Of a stretch of 64,000 nt of DNA, positions 38,190-46,850 are shown in pieces. Numbering within the stretch: the stretch's first letter is position 1; each line of letters starts with the position of its first letter. A program made the translations under genes and the position numbers. Origin of the DNA: DAOTWC01 sp048499435 (GTDB taxonomy: Bacteria > Chloroflexota > Anaerolineae > Aggregatilineales > Phototrophicaceae). Under the pieces are notes generated by a model, which made no database searches, was not told where the DNA came from, and saw only the letters and a program-made list of their open reading frames with translations. Location of the stretch: positions 868,001 through 932,000 of the forward strand of contig JASNZW010000001.1 in NCBI GenBank assembly GCA_048499435.1. Direction: 5' to 3'.

Positions 38190-39098
38190 ATGACAGGCAG
38201 CGGAAAAGAAAACGGCGGCAGCGGCGAAACCGGAACCTTCAAGGTTAAAGCCGGGCTGGCGCAGATGCTGAAGGGCGGCGTGATTATGGATGTGGTCACG
38301 CCGGAACACGCGAAGATTGCCGAGGACGCCGGCGCGTGCGCCGTGATGGCGCTGGAGCGTGTGCCGGCGGACATTCGCGCGCAGGGCGGCGTGGCGCGCA
38401 TGAGCGACCCCGATATGATCGAGCAGATCATGCAGGCCGTCACCATCCCCGTGATGGCGAAGGTGCGCATCGGGCATTTCGTCGAGGCGCAGATTCTTGA
38501 GGCGCTGGGCGTGGATTACATTGATGAGAGCGAAGTGCTCACGCCCGCCGACGAGGAACACCACGTCAACAAGCACCGCTTCACAGTGCCGTTCGTCTGC
38601 GGCTGCCGCAACCTGGGCGAGGCGCTGCGGCGTGTCGCTGAAGGGGCCGCCATGATCCGCACCAAGGGCGAAGCGGGGACCGGCGACGTGGTTGAGGCGG
38701 TGCGCCACGCGCGCGCGGTCAACAGCGAGATTCGCCGGCTGACCTCAATGGACGAGGACGAGCTGTTCGCCTACGCCAAGAACATTCAGGCCCCGTATGA
38801 GCTGGTGCGCGAGACGGCGCAGCTTGGCCGCCTGCCGGTGGTCAACTTCGCCGCGGGCGGCGTCGCCACCCCGGCGGACGCGGCGCTGATGATGCAGCTT
38901 GGGGTGGACGGCGTGTTCGTCGGCTCTGGCATTTTCAAAAGCGGCGACCCAGCCAAACGCGCGAAAGCGATCGTCGAGGCGGTCACGCACTTCAACGAGC
39001 CGGAGATTCTGCTCGCCGTCAGCCGCAACCTGGGCGAGGCGATGGTCGGCATCCACGTCGGGCCGGACGAGGTGATCCTCGGCAAGCGCGGGTGGTAG
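38190..39098 (+). CDS. pdxS: Pyridoxal 5'-phosphate synthase lyase subunit PdxS
   Basis: A 302-residue TIM-barrel enzyme of usual length. It condenses ribose 5-phosphate, glyceraldehyde 3-phosphate and ammonia into PLP. Conserved features are GGVIMDVVTPEHAKIAEDAG, the Lys of MAKVRIGH, DYIDESEVLTPADE (second catalytic Lys region follows in HVNKHRF), IRTKGEAGTG and GVFVGSGIF. AAGGGG lies about 10 bases before the ATG. It has its own terminator. The glutaminase gene pdxT is 34 kb away at 3364-3942. Confidence 0.98.
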   Translation: MTGSGKENGGSGETGTFKVKAGLAQMLKGGVIMDVVTPEHAKIAEDAGACAVMALERVPADIRAQGGVARMSDPDMIEQIMQAVTIPVMAKVRIGHFVEAQILEALGVDYIDESEVLTPADEEHHVNKHRFTVPFVCGCRNLGEALRRVAEGAAMIRTKGEAGTGDVVEAVRHARAVNSEIRRLTSMDEDELFAYAKNIQAPYELVRETAQLGRLPVVNFAAGGVATPADAALMMQLGVDGVFVGSGIFKSGDPAKRAKAIVEAVTHFNEPEILLAVSRNLGEAMVGIHVGPDEVILGKRGW

Positions 39099-39144
39099 CC
39101 CGCTGGCCGCAGCGCTGAGAGGCGCTCCGCACCCATATAACCAG

Positions 39145-39175
39145 GCCGGCGCGGCGTGCTGCTGCGCCGGCTTTT
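39145..39175 (+). terminator. Terminator of pdxS
   Basis: GCCGGCGC (39145-39152) and GCGCCGGC (39164-39171) form an 8-bp stem followed by TTTT. Confidence 0.75.
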
Positions 39176-39195
39176 CGTCGGCGGCCCGCCGCGCC

Positions 39196-39224
39196 TTCAG
39201 AAAATTTTCGGCAGATGCTATAAT
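39196..39224 (+). promoter_or_regulatory. Promoter of the ABC exporter cassette
   Basis: TTCAGA (39196-39201) and a perfect, extended TG-C-TATAAT (-10 at 39219-39224) with a 17-base spacer. The 16-mer at 39209-39224 matches the dnaN promoter at 15 of 16 positions. Confidence 0.6.
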
Positions 39225-39295
39225 CCCCCTCTGACAGTCGTGTGTTACAATGGCGGTATGATCTGTGAAATTCGTGATGCCGACCGCCGTCCGCT

Positions 39296-40042
39296 ATGAC
39301 GATCCCTAACGGCCAGCGCCGCCAGCCGCTCGTTCGCATCAGCGGGCTGACCCGCCGTTACAGCGAGGGCGGGCGGGTCCGCACGGTGCTGGACGCGGCA
39401 GACCTGGACATCCAGGCGGGCGAGTTTTTCGTTATCCTGGGCAAAAGCGGCAGCGGCAAAAGCACCCTGCTCAACCTGATCGGCGGCATTGACCGGCCCG
39501 ACGCGGGCCGCATCTGCATCGGCGACACCGACATCACCGCCCTCACCGACCGCCAGCAGACGCTCTTTCGCCGCGATAACATTGGCATTGTTTTCCAGTT
39601 TTTTAACCTGATCCCCACGCTGACGGCGCTGGAGAACGTGACGCTGCCAGCGGAGCTGCGGGGACAGGCGCGGCAGGAGGCAGAGAGACAGGGCCGCGCC
39701 CTGCTGGACCGGGTGGGCCTGGCGGAGCGCGCCGCCGCCTTTCCCGACAAGCTCAGCGGCGGCGAACAGCAGCGTGTGGCGATCGCCCGCGCCCTGGTGC
39801 AGCAGCCCCGGCTGGTGCTGGCGGACGAGCCGACCGGCAACCTGGACGAGGACACTGGCGAAAGCGTGCTGCGCCTGCTGCTGGAGCTGACCCGCGACGC
39901 CGGGCGCACGCTGGTGATGGCGACGCACAACCCGGAGATCGTCCCGCTGGCGGACCGGGTGTGCCGCATCCACGAGGGCCACCTGCGCGTAACGCTGAAT
40001 CAACCGCCAGCGGCCAACCAGCAGAAATTAAACGCTTCTTGA
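39296..40042 (+). CDS. ABC transporter ATP-binding protein (LolD/MacB type)
   Basis: A 248-residue ATPase. Walker A is GKSGSGKST, the Q-loop lies in FQFFNLIPTLTALENV, the signature is LSGGEQQR, Walker B reads LVLADEPTGNLD and the switch His is in MATHNPE. The LIPTLTALENVTLP region is typical of the LolD/MacB/FtsE group, which powers mechanotransmission or extraction of lipids, lipoproteins or peptides rather than simple import. It forms a cassette with the HEAT-repeat protein and the two-FtsX-domain permease downstream. Confidence 0.94.
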   Translation: MTIPNGQRRQPLVRISGLTRRYSEGGRVRTVLDAADLDIQAGEFFVILGKSGSGKSTLLNLIGGIDRPDAGRICIGDTDITALTDRQQTLFRRDNIGIVFQFFNLIPTLTALENVTLPAELRGQARQEAERQGRALLDRVGLAERAAAFPDKLSGGEQQRVAIARALVQQPRLVLADEPTGNLDEDTGESVLRLLLELTRDAGRTLVMATHNPEIVPLADRVCRIHEGHLRVTLNQPPAANQQKLNAS

Positions 40043-40121
40043 CAGGTGTTGCAGTTTATTGCCAGGGGGCCGCGGCCCCCAGACACCGGCGATGGCGAAC
40101 GACGGAAAGGAAGCACAATCC

Positions 40122-40601
40122 ATGACCGACAGCGATCCTGGGGCCATCAAACAAATACTTGTCGAGCTGCGCGACTTCAACAAGGACAAGCGGCGCACCG
40201 CTGTCATGAAACTGGGCATGCTTGGCGGCGACGAAGCCATCACCACGCTGATCCTGCTGGTGCAAAATACACACGAGGACCTGATCGCGCGCGGGCGCGC
40301 CGCGCTGATGCTGGGCAAACTGGGCGACCCGCGCGCCGTTAACGCGCTGATCCAGGCGCTGGACGCGCCCGGCTACCAGACGCCGCTCTACGCGGCCCAG
40401 GCGCTGGGCAAACTGGGCGACCCGCGCGCCGTCGGCCCGCTGCTGGCCGTGCTGCGCAGCGCCCCCAACGACACCCTGCGCGCGGCGGCGCTGGAGGCGC
40501 TCAAACGGCTGGGCCACCTGCCAGAGCAGCGCCAGGCCGAGGCCGAGATCGAAACCGAGGATGAACCGCTTCAGGGCGAGCCGGAGCGCTGCGATAGCTG
40601 A
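40122..40601 (+). CDS. HEAT-repeat protein in the ABC exporter cassette
   Basis: A 159-residue protein. At least three HEAT/PBS-lyase-like repeats are seen between about residues 20 and 135; two contain the same phrase LGKLGDPRAV. The C-terminus is acidic (EAEIETEDEPLQGEPE). Such helical scaffolds bind proteins. AGGA lies 10 bases before the ATG at 40122. It is placed between the ATPase and the permease genes, so it may be an accessory factor of the transporter. This role is inferred only from position. Confidence 0.8.
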   Translation: MTDSDPGAIKQILVELRDFNKDKRRTAVMKLGMLGGDEAITTLILLVQNTHEDLIARGRAALMLGKLGDPRAVNALIQALDAPGYQTPLYAAQALGKLGDPRAVGPLLAVLRSAPNDTLRAAALEALKRLGHLPEQRQAEAEIETEDEPLQGEPERCDS

Positions 40602-40626
40602 CGGCTGGCGGCTGCTGGCTGACGAC
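40598..40626. repeat. Short intergenic repeat, copy 2
   Basis: GACGGCTGGCGGCTG followed closely by GCTGACGAC, as at 6389-6422 but with a shorter centre. It includes the TGA stop of the HEAT gene and ends just before the permease start. Confidence 0.5.
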
Positions 40627-40631
40627 TTCAG

Positions 40632-43199
40632 ATGCGCGCCATCTTTCGCCTGTCCCGCCGCTATGTGACGCGGCGCTTCCTGCAAAGCCTGCTGTTTGTG
40701 CTGGGCGTGGCGCTGGGCGTGGCGCTGGTGATCGCCATTGACCTGGCGAACGCCTCCGCCAGCCGCGCCTTTAACCTGAGCGCCGAGAGCATCACCGGCA
40801 GGGCCACACACCGCATCACCGGCGGGCCGGGCGGCCTGCCGACGGCGGTCTACACGCGCCTGCGGCTTGAGCTGGGCCTGCGCGCGGCCGCGCCGGTGAT
40901 CACCGCCTACGTGCGCGGCGTTGACCTGGGCGGCCAGCCGCTGCGTCTGTTCGGCGTGGACCCGTTCGCCGAGCCGCCATTTCGCAGCTACCTGACGGCG
41001 GCCCAGGCGGACGGCGGCCAGGCAGCTTTCGCCGCGCTCAGCGCCTTCATCGCCGAGCCGAACACCATCCTCATGAGCCAGCCGCTGGCCGACCGCTTCG
41101 GCGTGCGCGTTGGCGACACGATCACGCTGCGCGCCGGCAACGCCCGCAGCGATATGCGCGTTGTGGGCCTGCTCCAGCCAGAGGACCGCCTCAGCGCGCA
41201 GGCCATTGATGACCTGCTGCTGACGGACATCGCCACCGCGCAGGAAATCGTCGGGCGGCCCGGCGCGATCACGCGCGTGGACCTGATTCTGCCGGACGGC
41301 TACGACCTGAGCCGCATCACGGCGCTGCTGCCGCCCGGCGCGGCGCTCGTCCCGGCGCGCGACAGCGACGGCGCGCTCAGCCAGATGACCGCCGCCTTCG
41401 AACTCAACCTCCAGGCGCTCAGCCTGCTGGCGCTGGTGGTGGGCGTCTTTCTCATCTACAACACGGTCACGTTCAGCGTGGTGCAGCGCCGCCCGGCGCT
41501 GGGGACGCTGCGCGCCCTGGGCGCGACCCGCCGCCAGGTGTTCGCGCTCATCCTGGGCGAGGCGCTGATCCTGGGCGCGGTGGGCGCGGCGCTGGGCGTG
41601 GGGCTGGGCCTGATCTTCGGGCGGGCGGCGGTCGGGCTGGTGGCGCAGACCATCAGCGACCTGTATTTCTCGGTCAACGTCCAGGGCGTGACGGTGGACG
41701 CGCTGACGCTGGCGAAGGGCGCGGTTATCGGGCTGGGCGCCAGCCTGCTCACAGCGCTGCCGCCGTCGTATGCCGCCACCATGACGCCGCCCGCCGGCGC
41801 GCTGCGCCGTTCCGACGTTGAGCAGCGCTCGCGCCGGCTGCTGCCGCTGGTGACGCTGGCCGCGGCGGCGCTGATCGCCGGCGGGCTGCTGCTGCTCAGC
41901 CTGCCCACCACCAGCGTGGCCGTCGGCTTCGGCGGTCTGTTCGCCATCGTCGTGGGCGGGGCGCTGCTGACGCCGGCGGCGCTGGTGGCGCTGATGCGGC
42001 TGGCCGCCGCGCCGGGCGGGCGGCTGTTCGGCGCGCTGGGGCGGATGGCCCCGCGCGCGGTGGCGCGCGCGCTCAGCCGCACCTCCGTCGCCGTCGCCGC
42101 GCTGACGGTGGCTGTCAGCGTGATCGTGGGCGTGGGCGTCATGATTGACAGCTTTCGCGGCAGCGTGGCCGACTGGCTGGACACAACTCTCGGTGCGGAC
42201 ATTTACGTCGCGCCGCCGCTGCTGACCGCCAACCGCGCCAGCGTGGACGTGGACCCGGCCATCGTCGCCAGCATCGCCGCGCTGCCGGGCGTGGCGCGCG
42301 TGGTCACTTCGCGCCAGGTAAGCGTGACCGCGCCCGACTACCCCGGCCTGCCGCCGGTCAACCTCAACAGCGCCGACGGCGACGTGACCGCCGGCCAGCG
42401 CCGCTTCGCCTGGCTCGCCGTGCCGCAGGACGCCTATTTCGCGGCGCTGGCCGCTGGCGGCGTCATGGTGAGCGAGCCGTTCGCTTTCCGGCGCGGCATC
42501 ACGCCGGACAGCAGCACGCTCACGCTGCTGACCGACCGGGGGCCGCGCACATTCAACGTGGTGGGCGTGTACTACGACTACGCGACCGACCAGGGTTCCG
42601 TGTTCATGGCCGACAGCGTTTACCGCCAGCTTTACGACGACCCGTACATCTCGTCGATGGCGCTCTTTCTCGACGACGGCGTGAACCCGGCGGATGTTAT
42701 CGCCGCGCTTCAGCGCGAGACGCTGGTCGGCACTGATCTGCAGGCGCAGGATAACCGCACGCTGCGCGCCGGCGTGTTTGAGGTGTTCGAGCGCGCCTTC
42801 GCGATCACGATTGCGCTGCGCCTGCTGGCGACGGTGGTGGCGTTCATCGGCATCCTCAGCGCGCTGCTGGCGCTCCAGCTTGAACAGGCGCGCGAGTATG
42901 GCGTGCTGCGCGCCGTCGGCCTGACACCGCGCCAGCTCTGGCAGTACACGCTGCTGCAAACCGGGCTGATGGGGTCCACCGCCGGGCTGCTGGCGCTGCC
43001 GGTCGGCCTGGCGCTGGCGCTGGTGCTGGTTTACAGCATCAACGTGCGCTCGTTCGGCTGGACGATGCAGCTTGCCGTCGCGCCAGGCGAGCTGATCACG
43101 GCTTTCCTGGTGGCGCTGGCGGCGGCGCTGGCGGCGGGGCTGTACCCGGCCTGGCGGCTGGGGCGCATGCTGACCGCCCGCGCGCTGCGCAGCGAGTAA
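40632..43199 (+). CDS. ABC transporter permease with two FtsX domains
   Basis: An 855-residue inner-membrane protein. A first membrane helix (about 16-38, SLLFVLGVALGVALVIAID) precedes a periplasmic MacB-like core domain (about 40-250). FtsX four-helix unit 1 follows (about 255-400), then more helices with a second periplasmic domain (about 490-700) and FtsX unit 2 (about 715-850). The YGVLRAVGLTPRQLWQYTLLQ and LGTLRALGATRRQVFALILG segments are the conserved coupling motifs of FtsX domains. With two units in one chain it may work as a homodimer or as a pseudodimer. Cargo is unknown; lipoproteins, lipids or peptides are typical. Confidence 0.93.
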   Translation: MRAIFRLSRRYVTRRFLQSLLFVLGVALGVALVIAIDLANASASRAFNLSAESITGRATHRITGGPGGLPTAVYTRLRLELGLRAAAPVITAYVRGVDLGGQPLRLFGVDPFAEPPFRSYLTAAQADGGQAAFAALSAFIAEPNTILMSQPLADRFGVRVGDTITLRAGNARSDMRVVGLLQPEDRLSAQAIDDLLLTDIATAQEIVGRPGAITRVDLILPDGYDLSRITALLPPGAALVPARDSDGALSQMTAAFELNLQALSLLALVVGVFLIYNTVTFSVVQRRPALGTLRALGATRRQVFALILGEALILGAVGAALGVGLGLIFGRAAVGLVAQTISDLYFSVNVQGVTVDALTLAKGAVIGLGASLLTALPPSYAATMTPPAGALRRSDVEQRSRRLLPLVTLAAAALIAGGLLLLSLPTTSVAVGFGGLFAIVVGGALLTPAALVALMRLAAAPGGRLFGALGRMAPRAVARALSRTSVAVAALTVAVSVIVGVGVMIDSFRGSVADWLDTTLGADIYVAPPLLTANRASVDVDPAIVASIAALPGVARVVTSRQVSVTAPDYPGLPPVNLNSADGDVTAGQRRFAWLAVPQDAYFAALAAGGVMVSEPFAFRRGITPDSSTLTLLTDRGPRTFNVVGVYYDYATDQGSVFMADSVYRQLYDDPYISSMALFLDDGVNPADVIAALQRETLVGTDLQAQDNRTLRAGVFEVFERAFAITIALRLLATVVAFIGILSALLALQLEQAREYGVLRAVGLTPRQLWQYTLLQTGLMGSTAGLLALPVGLALALVLVYSINVRSFGWTMQLAVAPGELITAFLVALAAALAAGLYPAWRLGRMLTARALRSE

Positions 43200-43334
43200 G
43201 GCGCGCTTCTTCGCGCCCACAACCCCCGGACGCCGGGAACGCCGCCGGCACCGTACCGATGTCCCTGGTGGCGGGCCGCCGCAGTCTCAGTATACTTGAG
43301 GGTGATTGTAAAACTCTGCGTAGGAGAGCTTGCT

Positions 43335-44363
43335 ATGTCAGCCAGGAAAGGCGTTGTTCTTATTCTTTGCGCGGCCTTACTGCTGTTCGCCGCCGTGCTG
43401 ACAACCGGCGCGCAGGACTTCGGCACGAACTGGACCGGCGTCTTTTACAACAACACCGCATTTGCCGACCCCGTCGTCGCCACCATAACCGGCATTAACG
43501 GCCTCAACTTCAACTGGCCTGACCGCCCGGTTGTCAACGGGCAGGTGCTCAACAGCGTCAACCCGGACAACTTCTCGGCCCGCTTCACCTCAACCCAGAA
43601 CATCCTGACGCCGGGGCGCTACACCTTCAACGTCACGGTGGACGACGGCGTGCGCATCATGATTGACGGCCAGGAACGGCTTAACGTCCCGCCGGCGGGC
43701 CTGCAAACGCGCCAGTTCGAGGCCGACCTGACCGCCGGGCCGCACACCTTTCAGGTGGACTTCATCGAATTCACCGCCGCCGCGGTGCTCCAGCTTCAGT
43801 GGGCGCTGAGCGCGCCCGGCGCGACGCAGGGGCCAACGCCCACGCCCGCGCCCACCAGCCTGCCGCCGATCCCCCCCGGCGCGCTGAGCGCGACCGTCAT
43901 CCGCGCCAGCGTGCTGATCGTGCGCCAGGCCCCCTATATCGGCGCGCCGCGCGTGGGCACGATCCTGCGCGGCCAGACTTACGCGGTTGTCGGGCGCGAC
44001 CCGAACGCCTACTGGTTCCTGCTCCAGCTCAGCGACAAGCAGGCCTGGGCCTGGGGCTATTACCTGGCCGTCAACGGCAACGAGTTTAACGCGCCGGTGG
44101 TCAATTCGTTCGTCACCCAGGGCGACCCCGCCGCCAGCGGCGTCACCGTTCAGACACAGGCCGGCCTGCGCCTGCGCGCCGACGCCACCGTATATTCCGA
44201 ACAGATCGGGCGCATCCCCTGGGGGCACATTCTGCCAGTGGTCGGGCGCACCGGCGACAGCACCTGGTATCAGGTGGTGTACGCCAACACCGTCGGCTGG
44301 ATCGCCGCGTCCTACACCAGGCTGCTGCGGGGCGACCTGGCCACCGTGCCTGTCACGCGCTGA
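43335..44363 (+). CDS. Secreted PA14-like and SH3b protein
   Basis: A 342-residue exported protein. It has a signal peptide (about 1-26, ending TTGAQ), a PA14-like domain (about 28-160, NWTGVFYNN, VTVDDGVRIMIDGQ and TFQVDFIEF) and a Pro/Thr linker (TQGPTPTPAPTSLPPIPP). Two SH3b domains follow (about 185-255 and 275-335). GGAG stands 8 bases upstream of the ATG at 43335. It is a paralogue of the 17766-18962 protein, with different SH3b sequences. A wall-associated role is likely. Confidence 0.85.
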   Translation: MSARKGVVLILCAALLLFAAVLTTGAQDFGTNWTGVFYNNTAFADPVVATITGINGLNFNWPDRPVVNGQVLNSVNPDNFSARFTSTQNILTPGRYTFNVTVDDGVRIMIDGQERLNVPPAGLQTRQFEADLTAGPHTFQVDFIEFTAAAVLQLQWALSAPGATQGPTPTPAPTSLPPIPPGALSATVIRASVLIVRQAPYIGAPRVGTILRGQTYAVVGRDPNAYWFLLQLSDKQAWAWGYYLAVNGNEFNAPVVNSFVTQGDPAASGVTVQTQAGLRLRADATVYSEQIGRIPWGHILPVVGRTGDSTWYQVVYANTVGWIAASYTRLLRGDLATVPVTR

Positions 44364-44483
44364 CCGCGCTGGCGGCCAGCGCCAGCCAGGGCGCGCCCGA
44401 CGGCCTGAAGCCACGCGCGCGCCGGTTAGGGTTATAATCGAAGCACAACAACACTGTGCCGGGCAGCACTCAACAGAGGCGCA

Positions 44484-45542
44484 ATGAGCAACGAAAAAAC
44501 ATACGAGATGCTGTGGGACTGCAAATTCTGCGGGACCAAAAAGCTGCTGGGCAAAACGCATCGTTTCTGCCCGAACTGCGGCGCCGCCCAGGACCCTGCC
44601 ACGCGCTACTACCCATCGGACGAGGAAAAGGTAGCGGTCGAGGACCATATCTACGTGGGCGCAGACAAAATCTGCTCGGCGTGCGGCGCGCTGAACAGCG
44701 CCAACGCTGAGTTCTGCGCGCAGTGCGGCGCGCCCCTCAGCAGCGCCGCCACCGCCGGCCAGCTGGCGGAACAGTCACGCGCGGCGGAAGGCGCGGCGTT
44801 CGAGTCCAGCGGCTCGCGCGATGTGGCCAAAGAGAGCTTCGACGCCGAAATGCAGCGCATCGGCGTGCAGGCCGCGCCGGGCGCGCAGAAGGGCCGCAGC
44901 CCGCTGATGATCGGCCTGCTCGTCGTCGGCGCGCTGGTGGTGGTCGGCATCCTGGCGGCGCTGTTCTGGAAGCAGGATACTGCGGCGTATGTCACCGGCC
45001 ACACCTGGGAACGCACCATCCAGATCGAGGAATTCAAGCCCACAGCCGCGAGCGCCTGGTGCGACAGCCTGCCCGCCGATGCCTACAGCATCACGCGCCG
45101 CACTGAGCAGCGCAGCAGCCGCCAGGTCCCTGACGGCGAAGTCTGCCGCACGGTGCGCCAGGACCGGGGGGACGGCACGTTCACCGAGCGCACCGAATGC
45201 ACCCCGCGCTACCGTTCCGAGCCAGTTTACGACGAGCGCTGCTACTTCACGATCAACCGCTGGGGCTACGGGCGCGACGTGCGCGCCGCCGGCGACCAGC
45301 TCAGCGACACGCTGCAGTGGCCCGCCGCCAACATCCAGAACACGGGGACGTGTATCGGCTGTGAGCGCGAAGGCCGGCGCAGCGAAACCTACCAGGTGAC
45401 GCTGCGCGCCGGCGAAAAAACCTTCGAGTGCAGCGTCCCGCTGGAACGCTGGCAGGCGATGCCGGTGGAATCAGCCTGGAAGGTGGACGTGGGCGTTATC
45501 ACCGGCCAGCCCGATTGCAGCTCGCTCAAGCCGGCGGGCTAA
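44484..45542 (+). CDS. Membrane protein with two zinc ribbons, unknown function
   Basis: A 352-residue protein. The first zinc ribbon is WDCKFCGTKKLL...FCPNCG (about 12-33) and the second is ICSACGALN...FCAQCG (about 64-82); each has two Cys-x2-Cys knuckles. After an acidic linker comes one membrane segment (about 140-162, LMIGLLVVGALVVVGILAALFW). The about 190-residue C-terminal part then lies on the other side. It contains several further Cys residues (SAWC, EVC, TEC, ERC, CIGCE, FEC, PDC), perhaps disulfide-bonded. TATAAT occurs 46 bases before the start. The function is not known. Its stop codon overlaps that of the convergent gene. Confidence 0.8.
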   Translation: MSNEKTYEMLWDCKFCGTKKLLGKTHRFCPNCGAAQDPATRYYPSDEEKVAVEDHIYVGADKICSACGALNSANAEFCAQCGAPLSSAATAGQLAEQSRAAEGAAFESSGSRDVAKESFDAEMQRIGVQAAPGAQKGRSPLMIGLLVVGALVVVGILAALFWKQDTAAYVTGHTWERTIQIEEFKPTAASAWCDSLPADAYSITRRTEQRSSRQVPDGEVCRTVRQDRGDGTFTERTECTPRYRSEPVYDERCYFTINRWGYGRDVRAAGDQLSDTLQWPAANIQNTGTCIGCEREGRRSETYQVTLRAGEKTFECSVPLERWQAMPVESAWKVDVGVITGQPDCSSLKPAG

Positions 45543-46459
45543 CGCTGGAACAGCGAGCGCGTGATGAACCACAGGTTCGCCGGGCGCTCCGCCAGCCGGC
45601 GCATAAAGTAGGGATACCACGCCGCGCCGAACGGCACATAGACGCGCGTGGGATGCCCCGCCGCCGCCAGCGCCGTCTGCCGCGCTGGCCGGATGCCGTA
45701 GAGCATCTGGAACTCATAGCGCGCGGGCGCGATGCCGCGCTGGCTGATTGTTTCTACAGCGGCGGCGATCATCGCCTCGTCGTGGGTGGCGATGCACAGG
45801 TAGGCGGGCGGCGGGCTGTCCAGGTAAGCGCGCATCAGCCGCACGTAGCTGGCGTCCACGTCCTGCTTTCGCGGATAGGCGATGTCCGCCGCCTCCAGAT
45901 ACGCGCCCTTGCACAGGCGGATATGCGCGCCCTCGGCGGCGAGCTGCTGCATGTCGGCCTCGCTGCGATACAGATAGGCCTGAATCACCGTACCGACGTT
46001 GGCGAAATTGTCGCCGCGCGCCGCGCGGTAGATGCGCAGCGTCGTTTCGGTGTAGGCGCTGCTTTCCATGTCAATCGTCACGGGGATGCCGTGCGCCTGC
46101 GCCGCTTCAAGGATGTGGCGCAGGTTGGCGACGCACAGCGCCTCGTCAATGTCGAGGCCCAGGTGCGTCAGCTTGAGCGAGACGCTGGCCTGCGCGCGGT
46201 CAGCGGCGATGCGGTCGAGAATTGTGCGGTAGGTGCTGACGACCTCGGCGGTGTCCTCCGCGCGGGCGACGCTCTCGCCCAGGTAGTCGAGCGTGGCCCA
46301 CAGGCCGCCGGCGTTGAGCGCCCGCACCACCGCCAGCGCCTCATCGAGCGTTTCGCCGGCGACAAAGCGCCGCGCCATGCGCCGCGCCAGCCCCCAATGT
46401 GTGACGATATTTCTGGCCCAGACCGCCCCCGACAGGTACAGCAGCAGCCGTCGCAGCAT
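45539..46459 (-). CDS. Proline dehydrogenase
   Basis: A 306-residue single-domain FAD-dependent proline dehydrogenase, the length of monofunctional bacterial enzymes. It oxidises proline to pyrroline-5-carboxylate and passes electrons to quinone. Barrel motifs are SLKLTHLGLDID, VTIDMESSAYTETTL, QAYLYRSEADM, IRLCKGAYLE, IATHDE, FQMLYGIRP and the C-terminal YVPFGAAWYPYFMRRLAERPAN. AGGAGG lies 5 bases before the ATG. The pyrroline-5-carboxylate dehydrogenase gene is not in the window. Confidence 0.95.
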   Translation of the reverse strand: MLRRLLLYLSGAVWARNIVTHWGLARRMARRFVAGETLDEALAVVRALNAGGLWATLDYLGESVARAEDTAEVVSTYRTILDRIAADRAQASVSLKLTHLGLDIDEALCVANLRHILEAAQAHGIPVTIDMESSAYTETTLRIYRAARGDNFANVGTVIQAYLYRSEADMQQLAAEGAHIRLCKGAYLEAADIAYPRKQDVDASYVRLMRAYLDSPPPAYLCIATHDEAMIAAAVETISQRGIAPARYEFQMLYGIRPARQTALAAAGHPTRVYVPFGAAWYPYFMRRLAERPANLWFITRSLFQR

Positions 46460-46573
46460 GTGACCGCCTCCTGGTGATGATGCGCCGCGTCTGCCTTGAT
46501 TCTAGTGCATGTGGGGCGTTTGGGCGATATGGGATGCACCTGCACGGATACGCCCTTGAGATGGCCAAAGCAC

Positions 46574-46744
46574 CTATCGAACTTGAATGGCTTCCGCCAC
46601 GGCCAGCAGATCAGCGCGGCAGGCGGGGGGGATAGCGTCCTCGGCCAGCGTCTCGACAATGGCGACGAAATCCGACAGCGTGGACTCGGTGATAGGCTGG
46701 CGGGTCAATGGGGCCGCACGTTCAGCGCTGGCTGCGTCCTGCAC
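46574..46744 (-). CDS. Possible small CDS or gene remnant after prmC
   Basis: The minus-strand frame is open from about 46853 to the TAG at 46574-46576, giving 90 or so protein-like residues (VLANSGIQIVVPAP, then TLSDFVAIVETLAED). The frame has no ATG; the first usual start is the GTG at 46744, leaving 56 residues. The upstream 35 codons look coding but lack a start, so this may be a decayed gene or one needing a non-standard start. No family is recognised. It begins directly after the prmC stop and could be read in the same transcript. Confidence 0.35.
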   Translation of the reverse strand: MQDAASAERAAPLTRQPITESTLSDFVAIVETLAEDAIPPACRADLLAVAEAIQVR

Positions 46745-46850
46745 ACACAGTTCCGCGATACTGTTCAGCCGATCAAGCGAGGGGGCAGGAACGACGATCT
46801 GGATGCCGCTGTTGGCAAGGACCTGTACAGATTGTACATCTACTTTCCCC

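Noticed and set aside
40056..43220. A 1054-codon open frame on the minus strand
   Set aside because: It is antisense to the ABC permease and rich in Arg, Gln, His and Ala; such long frames are common opposite high-GC genes with strong third-position bias.
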